This document shows, piece by piece, positions 42,761-52,373 of a DNA stretch of 64,000 bases. A program made the position numbers and the translations under genes. The DNA is from CAZDAW01 sp964503685 (GTDB taxonomy: Bacteria; Chloroflexota; Anaerolineae; Anaerolineales; Anaerolineaceae): assembly GCA_964503685.1 (NCBI GenBank), contig CAZDAW010000001.1, positions 57,837-121,836 of the forward strand, in the 5' to 3' direction. Every line of letters begins with the position of its first letter. Position 1 is the first letter of the stretch. The notes below the pieces were generated by a model. That model was given only the letters and a program-made list of their open reading frames with translations. It did not search any database and was not told where the DNA came from.

Positions 42761-43492
42761 ATGCTTGACAAGCAAAGTCCCATCCCGATTTATTACCAGA
42801 TCCAAAAAATCCTGCTCAACAAAATCGAGAAGGGCATCTGGCCGCCTAAAACCCGTCTTCCGTCCGAACGTGAACTGGCAGAGCAGTTTGGCGTCAGCCG
42901 GATGACCATGCGCAATGCGCTTGAAGGTCTTGAACGCAGCGGCGTGTTGACGCGTGAAATCGGGCGGGGAACATTCGTTGCCGAACCTCGGCTAACCTCA
43001 TCTCTTTCTACATTAACTGGTTTTAGCGCCGAGATGAGAGCGTTGGGTAAACAGGCCAGCGCACGCGTGCTCCGTCTTGAAACCCAATTGCCTTTTCCCA
43101 AAATCACTCATCTTATGGGCCTCGATCCCATCCAGGAACTGGTTGTCGTTGAACGCCTTCGCTTTACCGACAACGAACCAATGGCCATCGAAACCTGTTA
43201 CCTCAATTTCCCCAATTGCTTCAACCTGCTTCAGGAAGACCTGACAGGATCGTTATATCAAATCTTGATCAGCAAATTTGACCTGATTCCGTCGCACGCC
43301 CGCCAACAAATAACCGCCGGGTTGAGCAACAAGACGGAAAGCGAGTTGCTGGGAATTAAGCCCCGTTCTGCCGTTTTGCGCCTGAACCGTCTTACCCGTG
43401 ACCAGAACCAACAACCCTTTGAATTCGTCGAATCGACTTATCGCGGCGATAAATATATTTTCGATGCAGAACTGACGCTTTCTTACCCTTGA
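42761..43492 (+). CDS. GntR/HutC-family transcriptional regulator (UTRA domain)
   Basis: A 243-residue regulator started at the ATG at 42761 behind AAGGAG; the GTG at 42743 lies before that site. The winged HTH covers about 5-72 ('PIPIYYQIQKILLNKIEKG', 'LAEQFGVSRMTMRNALEGLE'). The UTRA effector domain covers about 90-240 ('LVVVERLRFTDNEPMAIETC'). HutC-type regulators bind sugar phosphates or similar small molecules. It is first in the sugar operon and is most likely its autoregulated repressor. Confidence 0.9.
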   Translation: MLDKQSPIPIYYQIQKILLNKIEKGIWPPKTRLPSERELAEQFGVSRMTMRNALEGLERSGVLTREIGRGTFVAEPRLTSSLSTLTGFSAEMRALGKQASARVLRLETQLPFPKITHLMGLDPIQELVVVERLRFTDNEPMAIETCYLNFPNCFNLLQEDLTGSLYQILISKFDLIPSHARQQITAGLSNKTESELLGIKPRSAVLRLNRLTRDQNQQPFEFVESTYRGDKYIFDAELTLSYP

Positions 43493-43553
43493 AAAAGGGA
43501 TATCTCTGTATCATCAATCATCGTATCAGATCAGGAAAAGGAAAGCATTTACA

Positions 43554-44453
43554 ATGTCAAAAATGAGTAAAATGGCGCGACGCGAGGCGCTTGAAGGCTG
43601 GCTGTTTATCCTGCCGCTGCTGATTGGCATTGGCATCTTCACTTATGGCGCTTTGATATATTCCTTTAAGATATCCCTGACTCGTTGGGACCTGTTGACG
43701 CCCCCTGTTTTCATTGGGTTTAACAATTATGCTTATATCTTCAAGGATAAAAATTTTATCGAAAGTTTTCTCAACACACTGTTTTTTGTCGTCACGATGG
43801 TTCCCCTGGGGATTGCCCTGGCTCTGGCGCTGGCGATCTTGCTCAACAGGCCCTTAAAGGGGCTTGGTTTCTTTCGCTCGGCTTATTACCTGCCCTCGAT
43901 TACATCCACTATTGCAGTGGGCATGGTCTGGTTATGGATTTTCAATCCTGATATCGGCGTATTGAATTCTCTCTTACACCTGATCGGAATAGCCAATCCA
44001 CCCCGCTGGCTGGAAAGCACGCTCTGGGCAAAGCCAGCCTTACTCATTCTCCGTCTATGGCAGATTTCCGGCTATTACATGATCATGTACCTGGCCGGTC
44101 TCCAACTCATTCCAAACGAACTCTACGAGGCGGCGCAACTAGATGGCGCTTCAGGCTGGCATCGTTTGATCCACATTACCGTTCCCCTGCTTTCAAATAC
44201 AACTTTTTTTGTGACAACATTATTAACAATCGAGTCGTTCAACATCTTCGAAGCCATTTATGTAATGACCCGCGGTGGGCCAGGCGGTTCTACAAATACG
44301 CTCTTGTATTACATCTATAACCGCGCTTTTCAAGCTTCGCCGCCAAAAATGGGTTACGCATCAGCAATGGCCTGGGTGCTTTTCGTCATCCTCTTCCTGG
44401 TCACATTGCTGCAATTCAGCATGAGAAAGAAACAAGGAGAATCAAATTACTGA
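43554..44453 (+). CDS. Sugar ABC transporter permease, MalF type
   Basis: A 299-residue membrane protein with six hydrophobic segments. The EAA loop 'ELYEAAQLDGASGWHRLIHI' is near residues 185-204, where it couples to the ATPase. 'GFFRSAYYLPSITSTIAVGM' is another typical stretch. It overlaps the next permease gene at the ATG/TGA junction. No ATPase gene is in this operon; a shared MsmK/UgpC-like ATPase elsewhere is expected. Confidence 0.9.
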   Translation: MSKMSKMARREALEGWLFILPLLIGIGIFTYGALIYSFKISLTRWDLLTPPVFIGFNNYAYIFKDKNFIESFLNTLFFVVTMVPLGIALALALAILLNRPLKGLGFFRSAYYLPSITSTIAVGMVWLWIFNPDIGVLNSLLHLIGIANPPRWLESTLWAKPALLILRLWQISGYYMIMYLAGLQLIPNELYEAAQLDGASGWHRLIHITVPLLSNTTFFVTTLLTIESFNIFEAIYVMTRGGPGGSTNTLLYYIYNRAFQASPPKMGYASAMAWVLFVILFLVTLLQFSMRKKQGESNY

Positions 44454-45331
44454 TGCAAAATAATTCCGCGCCCGCCGCAAAATCTTCATTTCGTTTTCCC
44501 ATATCTTTCAGTAAAGGGTTGCTCTATTTCTTGCTGGCTGCGATGGCATTTACAACGCTTTACCCCTATATCTGGAGCGTCACAGCATCGTTTAAGACAG
44601 ATAAGCAGTTATATAATGGCAATCCTCTGGATCTCATTCCCAATCCTTTTGTACTGGATAATTACCAGAATGCTTTGACTCGAGTCCCATTTGGACGTTT
44701 TTTACTTAATACAACACTGGTTGCCACAGTTGTTCCCCTGGTTTCTATTGCGATCAGCTCTCTGGCAGCATATTCTTTTGCCCGTCTGAGGTTTCCGGGG
44801 AGAGATGTGATATTTATCATGCTGCTTGGGGTAATGATGATGCCAGGACACATCACCTTGATTCCCAATTACGATATAGTCCGCCGTCTTGGTTGGATCA
44901 ACACTTACTGGGCAATGATCATTCCGCCTATTTTTGGAAGCGGCATCGTTTTCAATTTGTTTTTCATGCGCCAGTTCTTTCTTGGGTTTCCACGCGAGCT
45001 TGAAGAAGCGGCGACAATCGACGGCTGCTCGCGCTTTAAAATATTTACCCATCTTCTCCTTCCGAATGCGAAGCCTGCCCTGGCAACTATTGCGATCATC
45101 TCTTTCAAAGACCAGTGGAATGCCTTTCTCTGGCCGTTGGTGGTCATCAACGATTATAAGATGATGCCGATTCAGGTGGGTTTATCGTATTTTCAAGGAA
45201 ATGTTCATACCAGTTGGGGAACACTGTTAGCTGGCGCAACGCTGTCAATTTTACCGTTGATTCTGGTGTTTATCATCTTCCAGCGTTATTTTGTCAGCGG
45301 CATGTTGACATCCGGTCTGGCTGGTAAATGA
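44453..45331 (+). CDS. Sugar ABC transporter permease, MalG type
   Basis: A 292-residue membrane protein with six hydrophobic segments. The EAA loop 'ELEEAATIDGCSRFKIFTHL' is near residues 182-201. The C-terminus 'FVSGMLTSGLAGK' is typical of MalG-like permeases. It forms a heterodimer with the MalF-type protein encoded just upstream. Confidence 0.9.
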   Translation: MQNNSAPAAKSSFRFPISFSKGLLYFLLAAMAFTTLYPYIWSVTASFKTDKQLYNGNPLDLIPNPFVLDNYQNALTRVPFGRFLLNTTLVATVVPLVSIAISSLAAYSFARLRFPGRDVIFIMLLGVMMMPGHITLIPNYDIVRRLGWINTYWAMIIPPIFGSGIVFNLFFMRQFFLGFPRELEEAATIDGCSRFKIFTHLLLPNAKPALATIAIISFKDQWNAFLWPLVVINDYKMMPIQVGLSYFQGNVHTSWGTLLAGATLSILPLILVFIIFQRYFVSGMLTSGLAGK

Positions 45332-45450
45332 TTAAGAGTCCCTAATATATCACCCGTGAACAAGGAGGCAAAACCACACAAAGTTACCCGATATCAACGC
45401 ATTTCAATCAAAAACATTCCAATAACCCAAACTATTTCAAGGAGTAGATC

Positions 45451-46815
45451 ATGTCAAGCAGACTCAATCTCTTTTATAAATTGATGGTCATTATGACCAT
45501 AACAGCAATGCTTGTAGCTGGCTGCGCCAGCCAGACGCCGGCACCTGCTGAACCGCCTGCAGAAGCAACTGAAGCGCCGGTAGTTGCAGAGGCCCCTGCT
45601 GTCACAGAGGCCCCTGCCGCAACCCAGGCTCCGGCCGAGCGCACAAAGCTCCAGGTAGCTTCCTGGTGGGATTTCAATACGACTACAGCTCTTCAAGAGC
45701 TGAAAACCCAGTTCGAAGCCAAGAATCCCGATTTGGAACTGGAATTTGTCCAGATTGCTTCAAAAGATTACGCCGATAAAATCCTCACCATGATTGCTGG
45801 CGGCGGCGATGTTCCAGATGTGATGATGATTGCGATGGACAAATTACCGATGTTCGCCGATCGCGGCGCAATCACTAACCTTGATCAATATTATACCGAA
45901 GAATTGAAAGCCGATATGTACCCGGTGGCGCTTAATGCCCTCAAGTATCAGGATAGCTTCTATGCGGTGCCGCGTACTGTTACCACTCAGGTTATGTATC
46001 TGAATAAAGCGATGTTCGAAGCAGCCAATGTAACTTACCCAAGTGATGACTGGACCTGGAAAGAATTTCTTGACATTGCCAAACAACTTTCCAAGACTGA
46101 TGACAATGGGCAACCGATTCAATGGGGTTTCTACTTCCCCAAATGGAACGACGGCTTCTATCAATTCCTGCGTCAGAATGATGGCGGCCTTGTCAGCGAA
46201 GATGGAACAAAATCCATGCTCAGCGATCCCAATTCGGTAGAAGCCTTGCACTTCCTCCAGGATATGATTGTTAAGGATAAAGTTGTTCCTACCGAAACTC
46301 AGGCCCAACAATTTGGCAATGATGACGTCGCTCCCTTCATCGCCGGAAAAGTGGCCATGCTGGTTGGCGGCATTTCCTGGCAGGCTTCGCTAGACGAAGC
46401 AAAAGTGGAATACGATATGGTGCCTCTGCCTGCCGGAAAACGCAAGATGAACACTTCCTTCGTCAATGCCTGGGCTATTCCAAAAGGCGCCAAGAACCCC
46501 GATCTCTCATGGCGTGTGCTTGAATTCTTCGGCGGCAAAGATGGTCAACAGATCGTCCTGGATCAGGCCTTAGGTTTACCTGCCAGTAAGGGTGTGGATA
46601 CGACCGCATTCCTTGCCAAACACCCAGACAATCATTACTTCATCTACGCAATGGCTGACGCCGATCCCTTCCCCACTCCACTCCATGGCGTTGATTTCTT
46701 CAATCTTGTTGAAAAAGAATTTGATCTGATGTGGAGCGGCCAGATCTCTGTTGAAGATGCGGTTGCTGCTGTCGAGAAAACCGGTAATGACATTCTCGCC
46801 GGAAATCAGCCCTGA
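45451..46815 (+). CDS. Sugar-binding lipoprotein of ABC transporter
   Basis: A 454-residue extracellular binding protein. The signal ends in the lipobox 'LVAGC' near residue 25. An Ala/Pro/Glu-rich linker of about 30 residues follows with repeated 'EAP' units. The family-1 solute-binding fold begins at 'LQVASWWDFNTTTALQELK'. AAGGAG precedes the ATG. It captures the sugar for the two permeases encoded upstream. The sugar is unknown; amino sugars are suggested by the SIS and BadF-type genes downstream. Confidence 0.88.
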   Translation: MSSRLNLFYKLMVIMTITAMLVAGCASQTPAPAEPPAEATEAPVVAEAPAVTEAPAATQAPAERTKLQVASWWDFNTTTALQELKTQFEAKNPDLELEFVQIASKDYADKILTMIAGGGDVPDVMMIAMDKLPMFADRGAITNLDQYYTEELKADMYPVALNALKYQDSFYAVPRTVTTQVMYLNKAMFEAANVTYPSDDWTWKEFLDIAKQLSKTDDNGQPIQWGFYFPKWNDGFYQFLRQNDGGLVSEDGTKSMLSDPNSVEALHFLQDMIVKDKVVPTETQAQQFGNDDVAPFIAGKVAMLVGGISWQASLDEAKVEYDMVPLPAGKRKMNTSFVNAWAIPKGAKNPDLSWRVLEFFGGKDGQQIVLDQALGLPASKGVDTTAFLAKHPDNHYFIYAMADADPFPTPLHGVDFFNLVEKEFDLMWSGQISVEDAVAAVEKTGNDILAGNQP

Positions 46816-46886
46816 TGTCTGATCAATTTCCGAGAGCAATGCCTGGTATTTACCAATAAGCGAACGTAAAATGATTCATGATTGAG

Positions 46887-46918
46887 TGTAAGGGCAGGTT
46901 GAAAAACCTGCCCTTACA
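46887..46918. repeat. Perfect 14-bp stem-loop with GAAA tetraloop (REP-like)
   Basis: TGTAAGGGCAGGTT, GAAA, AACCTGCCCTTACA. The stem is perfect and very stable, but there is no T-run on either side. It sits between the binding-protein gene and the rest of the operon. It probably stabilises the upstream mRNA or partly terminates. Similar stem-loops are often dispersed in genomes as repetitive extragenic palindromes. Confidence 0.65.
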
Positions 46919-46989
46919 GAGCAACACCTCATTTTTTAAGTTTTCATTTCAAATAGTCCAGGAATTCATGCGGAGGATAAATATAACCC

Positions 46990-47724
46990 ATGTATTGTGA
47001 TGCTTACCATACAGCCGTCATTGATTTACTCAATCGAATTAATAAAACCCAAACTCAGGCGCTGCAACAGGCTGCCGCATTAATTAAAAAATCCATTGAT
47101 ACAGGAAATGTTGTCCATATCTTTTCAACGGGACATTCGCATATGCTCGTGGAAGAGATGTTTTACCGGGCTGGCGGGCTTGTGCCGGTAAACCCAATCT
47201 TTGACCCTGGAACAATGCTCCACCAGGGCCCCCAAAGAAGCACGCAATTCGAACGCCTTCCAGGATACGCGCGCGTTATTTTTCAAAACGCTGATACTCG
47301 TCCGGGTGAACCGATCATTATCGCTTCCAATTCCGGGATCAATCCTGCACCTATAGAAATGGCTTTGCTGGCAAAAGAAAAAGGATTGCCAGTCATTGCC
47401 ATTACTTCCTGTCAAATATCCAGCGCTTTACCCTCGCGTATGCCTTCCGGGCAAAAATTAATGGATGTTGCTGATATTATATTAGATAATTGTGTTATCG
47501 AAAGCGATGCAGCTATTGTGGTCGGCCCAGGCGGTGAAAAAGCCGGGGCATTTTCAACCATTGCTGGCGCTTATCTTATTCAGCAGCTCGTATTGAGTGT
47601 GGCTGCTGCTTTTCATGAGGAGGGCAAAGTCCCCCCGATCTTCGTCAGCGCCAATGTCCCCGGCGGCGACGAATGGAATGCACAGTTGACAAAAAAATAT
47701 AAAGGACGGATTTCACAATTGTGA
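46990..47724 (+). CDS. SIS-domain protein, UPF0309-like (first copy)
   Basis: A 244-residue phosphosugar-binding protein. 'HIFSTGHSHMLVEEMFYRAG' near residues 40-59 and 'PIIIASNSGINPAPIEMALL' near 115-134 are the SIS-fold loops that bind sugar phosphates. UPF0309 proteins accompany sugar kinases and may be isomerases or deaminases. Its stop overlaps the kinase start by four bases, and a second copy lies just beyond the kinase. Confidence 0.82.
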   Translation: MYCDAYHTAVIDLLNRINKTQTQALQQAAALIKKSIDTGNVVHIFSTGHSHMLVEEMFYRAGGLVPVNPIFDPGTMLHQGPQRSTQFERLPGYARVIFQNADTRPGEPIIIASNSGINPAPIEMALLAKEKGLPVIAITSCQISSALPSRMPSGQKLMDVADIILDNCVIESDAAIVVGPGGEKAGAFSTIAGAYLIQQLVLSVAAAFHEEGKVPPIFVSANVPGGDEWNAQLTKKYKGRISQL

Positions 47725-48713
47725 ATGCTTCAGCTTATTTCCTCGGAGTGGATGGCGGCGGCACTAAAACCGAAGCCCTTGTAGCCGATGAGCAGGGGAA
47801 TGTTCTTGGCCGCGGCCTGGGCGGTCCTGCAAATGCCAACTTTACGGGTTATGAAATAGCTGTCAATTCCCTGGAAACTGCTGTTACTCGGGCAATCAAC
47901 TGCGCCGGCAATCCGTCAATAACACAGACTGCCATTTGCGCGCCAACAATCGGTCATTATTGCAGCATCAGAACTCTGGCAGAAAAACTCCGTTTACCCG
48001 TTGAAACCTTACAACTTTACGGCGACGATCTGAGTACATTTTACGGCGCGTTAGGAAAAGAGACCGGCATTGTTGTTCTGGCTGGCACAGGCTCCTTTGC
48101 TCTTGGGATTGATCACACAGGAAAAGAAGTTTCTCTCGGTGGGTGGGGTTCTCTCGCTGGCGACGAAGGCAGCGGTTATGCAATAGGTCTTTCCGCCATC
48201 AAAGCGGCCATAAAGGAATATGACCACCGCGGACCTTCCACGCAATTAACGCCGTTGATCATTTCCCATTTCAATATCACAGATATAGGTGAATTAAGGA
48301 CCCGCCTTTACCAACAGAGTAATTACCAGCAAGCCATCAGCACAATTGCACCGTTAGTGCTTCAAAGCGCCTGTGCAGGCGATAAAATCGCCATTCAGAT
48401 CATTGAGCAGGCTGCTTGTGACCTCGCGCAATTAGGCATCGACGCCCTCAACCAACTCAATCTTGATTTGCATACCGATTGGCTGGCCCTGACAGGCGGC
48501 ATCGCCAGATTTGGCGATCTGTTGTGGGAACCTTTTTGCGCATGCATCCATGCGGTTGTACCTGATCTTCAGGTACGCCCGGCCCGTTTCGCGCCGGGCG
48601 TCGGGGCCCTTATGTGCGTTTATAAATCCAACGATATTCCCTTCAGTCCCGCATTACTGAATCATCTGGAAACGAGTTATGCGGCGATACTTCACTCGCC
48701 GCCGGAGGTATAG
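47721..48713 (+). CDS. BadF/BadG-family kinase, N-acetylglucosamine kinase-like
   Basis: A 330-residue ASKHA-fold ATPase. The phosphate-1 motif 'GVDGGGTKTEALVADEQGNV' is at residues 8-27, 'VVLAGTGSFALG' and 'GWGSLAGDEGSG' follow, and the adenosine motif is 'LTGGIARFGDLLWEPF'. This pattern matches GlcNAc and related amino-sugar kinases. Flanked by two SIS proteins and overlapping both, it likely phosphorylates the imported sugar. Confidence 0.85.
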   Translation: MNASAYFLGVDGGGTKTEALVADEQGNVLGRGLGGPANANFTGYEIAVNSLETAVTRAINCAGNPSITQTAICAPTIGHYCSIRTLAEKLRLPVETLQLYGDDLSTFYGALGKETGIVVLAGTGSFALGIDHTGKEVSLGGWGSLAGDEGSGYAIGLSAIKAAIKEYDHRGPSTQLTPLIISHFNITDIGELRTRLYQQSNYQQAISTIAPLVLQSACAGDKIAIQIIEQAACDLAQLGIDALNQLNLDLHTDWLALTGGIARFGDLLWEPFCACIHAVVPDLQVRPARFAPGVGALMCVYKSNDIPFSPALLNHLETSYAAILHSPPEV

Positions 48714-48717
48714 CAAG

Positions 48718-49461
48718 ATGTTGCAGGAGAAATATTTCGATGCCATGAAAGATGTCCTCAAAATTATCGAGGATACGCAAAAAGAAGCCATCAATCGTTC
48801 GGCGGAAGTTATCGCCGAATCTCTGGTCCATGATGGCGCATTTCATATTCTGGATACCGGCCACATGCTAATGTATGAAGCCATCGGCCGATCAGGTGGA
48901 ATGATGGCAGTCCGTCCAATTATCACCAACGTAACTGTTGAAAATCCCGTTCGTCCTCGCAAGCAGGCGGCCAGTAAGCGAAGAATTTACCTGGACTCAA
49001 TCGCCGGATTGCCGGAATTTATTTGCGAAAAGAGCGCGTTACTTCCCGGCGATGTATTGATGATCGGTTCCGTATCTGGAATCAATATCCTGCCGGTTAG
49101 CATCGCATTAGAAGCCCGCAAACGCGGCATTCACACCATTGCCCTGACGTCTGTGGCCTACTCAAAATCTCTTAAACCGAATAACCCGGCTGGCAAACGT
49201 TTATTTGAGGTATGTGACATTGTTCTAGATCATTGCACACCTGTAGGCGATGCCCTGGTGCCAGTAGAAGAATTGGCGTTGAGCATTTGCCCGGCTTCAG
49301 GAATCGCCGCGGCCTACATCAATTGGGCGTTGCAGGCGCAGATTGTTGAAGAATTGTTGCGTCGGGGTAAGAAACCCAGTATTTATATCAGCAACCACAT
49401 GCCCGGCGCTGATGCGCATAACATTCAGGCCCTGGAATCTTACGAGAAATTGGGGTATTAA
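48718..49461 (+). CDS. SIS-domain protein, UPF0309-like (second copy)
   Basis: A 247-residue protein started at the ATG at 48718 behind GGAGG. SIS loops are 'HILDTGHMLMYEAIGRSGGM' near residues 42-61 and 'DVLMIGSVSGINILPVSIAL' near 112-131. It is diverged from the first copy in the operon but shares its layout, suggesting a heteromer or two successive steps on sugar phosphates. Confidence 0.82.
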   Translation: MLQEKYFDAMKDVLKIIEDTQKEAINRSAEVIAESLVHDGAFHILDTGHMLMYEAIGRSGGMMAVRPIITNVTVENPVRPRKQAASKRRIYLDSIAGLPEFICEKSALLPGDVLMIGSVSGINILPVSIALEARKRGIHTIALTSVAYSKSLKPNNPAGKRLFEVCDIVLDHCTPVGDALVPVEELALSICPASGIAAAYINWALQAQIVEELLRRGKKPSIYISNHMPGADAHNIQALESYEKLGY

Positions 49462-49490
49462 CCAGGATCGAAAAGTAGGAGTAATCTTTT

Positions 49491-51572
49491 ATGCAGTTTA
49501 CCTTAGAAAACGAACTTACCGGTATTACCCTGAGCGGTAAGCCGTTAGCAATTACTGGACTGGTCAATAAATTAACTGGCGACAAGTACATCAAATACAC
49601 AACCGACGCGCCTTTATGCCAGATCGTGTGCATGAAGGCCGGCGACACAGAGCGTCTGCTGTTTATCCCGGCAGGCGAACCGGGGGTTGAAAATCATAAA
49701 GAGGCTGACTATCAAGAACTCAAACTCTCATTTGGGGGTATTTCCAATCAGGTTGAAACGCTCAATATTCGGATTGAAATTGTCATTCGTTTGGAAAATG
49801 TAACCGGAGAAAGTCACTGGCAGATCAATATTGCCAATCAGGCTGAGGGCGTGGATGTTGTCGAAGTACTCTTCCCATACCTGCGCGGCGTCGCGCTGGG
49901 TGAAAGCTGGGAAGATGATGTAATCATTTATCCTCACCATGCCGGCGAAAAAACCGTCGCCCCGGCCCGCGAATATACCAGCGAGCGCTTTCAGAGCTTC
50001 TCTCGCGCCCAAACTCAAAAAGACGGCGATATCTGGCAGCGCGAGATCAATTACTGCGGCCTGGCTTCGATGACCTGGATGTATTATTATGATCCTGAAC
50101 AGGGCCTGTACTTTGCCTCTCACGACGATGACTTTCCGGTTACCGGCTTGCGGGTTGAAACCGGCGGCCCGGCCAATCCTTGGATGGGATTTGCTTTCCG
50201 CAAATATCATCGTATTCGCCCAGGGCAGGAATGGCAATCCAAACCGTACGTGATTGCTCTGACAGACCAGGACTGGCATTGGGGCGCGCGACGCTACCGC
50301 ACCTGGATCTTACCCAAAATGGAGATCCTTCCCAATCCCCCCGACCTGGCGGATGAGTTTTCATTGACCAAATGTTATTCGCTCAAACGCGAGGGACGGG
50401 TTATTCACCATTACCGTGACCTGCCCGATATCTTTTCCAAAGGCAAATCTGCCTTTCGCTCCAGGCATATGTTCATCGCATCGTGGAACCGCGGCGGCTT
50501 CGATACCGACTACCCCGAATATCAGCCGGATATGGATCTGGGAAGTCCGATGGAGCTCTACAATGCCTGTCAGGAAATCATCCGGAATGATGGACACATT
50601 ACTTTTTATATCAATGCCCGCATCTTTGATCTTGGCTCGAAATACTTTAAAACATTGGGCAAGTGTTGGGCCATCAAAGACCATGCAGGCAAGATGAAAG
50701 AGGAACACTACGACTGGCAGAGCAATTTTGCTGTTTCCTGCCCGGCTGAACGTTCCTGGCAAGAATACCTGATGGACATTGCTTGCTGGATGGTGCAATC
50801 GTATCATGCCCGCGGTATTTACCTGGATCAGCTCGGTTCCGCCGAACCCATTCCCTGCTACGATTCCGTCCATACGCATCAGGATATTGGCGACTTCAAC
50901 CACGGTTATTTGACCATCCTTCGCGAATTGCGCCCGCGCCTGCAACAGCTTAACCCAGATACCTATCTGATGATCGAAAACTGCGGCGATATCTACAGTC
51001 CCTATGTCTGGACAAACCTGGTCTGGAACGGCGAGCCCTACGATGAGTTCTTTAATCTATACCGTTATACCTTCCCGGAATTTGGCATCGTCCACATGGT
51101 TAATCCAATCACGAATTTACAGGGCGAGGCGCGCCGGGAACGTTTTTACCAAGACATGGAACGCGCCACGCTTCTGGGAGCCGTATTCTGGTTGGGACTG
51201 GATAAATTTGGCGACGAAGACCAACACCTTTGGGAATATATGACGCAAACCGTGGATTTCCGCGCTCGCCTGCAACCATTCATCAAAGATGGTAAATATC
51301 TGGATACTGAAGGTATTCTCTCAACCAGCTCTGATATCCGGGTCAGCCACTGGCAACTGACCGGCGACCGTCATTTATACGTGATCGGAAACCGCCGGCA
51401 ACTGGCAGATCAAACGATCAAGATCAATCTGCCGGACAAAGTTGAATACCAGCTATCAACCGAAAACATTGATCGAAGTGTTGAACCACTGACTGCCGAA
51501 CGAGGGAATCATTCGTTAACCATTAAAGTCCCGGCGCATACCCTCTCATACGTATTAGTAGATTTCAATTAA
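49491..51572 (+). CDS. Large glycosidase-like protein (DUF6259/TIM-barrel type)
   Basis: A 693-residue protein without signal peptide. The N-terminal 280 residues are beta-rich ('LFPYLRGVALGESWEDDVII'). A TIM-barrel follows; 'RGIYLDQLGSAEPIPCYD' near residue 442 and 'TYLMIENCGDIYSPYVW' near 488 present an Asp and a Glu where retaining glycosidases place nucleophile and acid. A beta-sandwich closes the protein. I cannot assign a GH family. Being cytoplasmic and co-operonic with amino-sugar genes, it probably cleaves an imported oligosaccharide. Confidence 0.65.
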   Translation: MQFTLENELTGITLSGKPLAITGLVNKLTGDKYIKYTTDAPLCQIVCMKAGDTERLLFIPAGEPGVENHKEADYQELKLSFGGISNQVETLNIRIEIVIRLENVTGESHWQINIANQAEGVDVVEVLFPYLRGVALGESWEDDVIIYPHHAGEKTVAPAREYTSERFQSFSRAQTQKDGDIWQREINYCGLASMTWMYYYDPEQGLYFASHDDDFPVTGLRVETGGPANPWMGFAFRKYHRIRPGQEWQSKPYVIALTDQDWHWGARRYRTWILPKMEILPNPPDLADEFSLTKCYSLKREGRVIHHYRDLPDIFSKGKSAFRSRHMFIASWNRGGFDTDYPEYQPDMDLGSPMELYNACQEIIRNDGHITFYINARIFDLGSKYFKTLGKCWAIKDHAGKMKEEHYDWQSNFAVSCPAERSWQEYLMDIACWMVQSYHARGIYLDQLGSAEPIPCYDSVHTHQDIGDFNHGYLTILRELRPRLQQLNPDTYLMIENCGDIYSPYVWTNLVWNGEPYDEFFNLYRYTFPEFGIVHMVNPITNLQGEARRERFYQDMERATLLGAVFWLGLDKFGDEDQHLWEYMTQTVDFRARLQPFIKDGKYLDTEGILSTSSDIRVSHWQLTGDRHLYVIGNRRQLADQTIKINLPDKVEYQLSTENIDRSVEPLTAERGNHSLTIKVPAHTLSYVLVDFN

Positions 51573-51582
51573 GACTCTCAAT

Positions 51583-52332
51583 ATGCGATTAACCGTTCTG
51601 GGTCATTATGGATCATTTTCAGGGGCAGGCGGCGCCTGTTCAGGTTACCTGGTGGAGCACAACGGGTATCGCCTGCTCCTCGATTGCGGCAACGGTGTGC
51701 TCAGCCGCTTGCAGCAATATTGCTCAATAGACGACCTGTCTGCAATTCTCTTATCCCATTTGCATTTTGATCACATCGGGGATATATTTCCACTCCGCTA
51801 CGCCATCGAAACCCGCCTGGCATTAGGAGAAACCCTGCCGCTCTTGCCGCTCTATTACCCTGCCACGCCGGCAGAGGCCGCTGCCATGTTGGCGGAAGAT
51901 AGTCTATTCACCAGTATCCTGATAAAAAACGGCATGCGATCGCCCATTGGTCCTTTCCAGGTAGAATTTTTTCGTATGGATCATTCCATCGAAAGCTATG
52001 CTATTTCAATCTGTGTGGAAGGTGAAAAGCTCGTCTATTCAGGAGACACGCTGATGAATCCGCGCCTGATGGAAATTGCAGCCGGCGCCGATCTCCTTCT
52101 GTGCGAAGCAACCGTTGCTGGCGATATATCTTGCAAGCAAGACGCCCTCCCGCACATGACCGCCAACCAGGCCGCCCAAACAGCCGCCATAGCCGGCGTT
52201 CACCGCCTGTTGCTCACCCACTTTTGGTACCGGCAGGATCGTGAAATGCTTCTGGCTGAAGCGCGCCGCACTTTCGCAGCAAGCGAGTTGGCTGAAGAAA
52301 TGCACACTTATGAAATCTGCCAGCTTTCCTGA
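51583..52332 (+). CDS. Metallo-beta-lactamase-fold hydrolase (RNase Z/phosphodiesterase-like)
   Basis: A 249-residue protein. The metal motif 'LSHLHFDHIGDI' (HxHxDH) is near residues 61-72, 'VYSGDT' supplies a bridging Asp near 150, and 'LLTHFWY' the final His near 209. The start is 'MRLTVLGHYGSFSGAGGACS', typical of the ElaC/PhnP-like subgroup. It ends the sugar operon. It may hydrolyse a cyclic or phosphodiester sugar intermediate (inference). Confidence 0.82.
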   Translation: MRLTVLGHYGSFSGAGGACSGYLVEHNGYRLLLDCGNGVLSRLQQYCSIDDLSAILLSHLHFDHIGDIFPLRYAIETRLALGETLPLLPLYYPATPAEAAAMLAEDSLFTSILIKNGMRSPIGPFQVEFFRMDHSIESYAISICVEGEKLVYSGDTLMNPRLMEIAAGADLLLCEATVAGDISCKQDALPHMTANQAAQTAAIAGVHRLLLTHFWYRQDREMLLAEARRTFAASELAEEMHTYEICQLS

Positions 52333-52373
52333 ATAATGATTGAGTTCAGCCGCGTTGATCCTGGGTCTGTTCA

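Noticed and set aside
50361..50945. A 194-codon minus-strand open frame inside the large glycosidase gene
   Set aside because: It is antisense to a complete gene with clear domains and has no ribosome site or motif.
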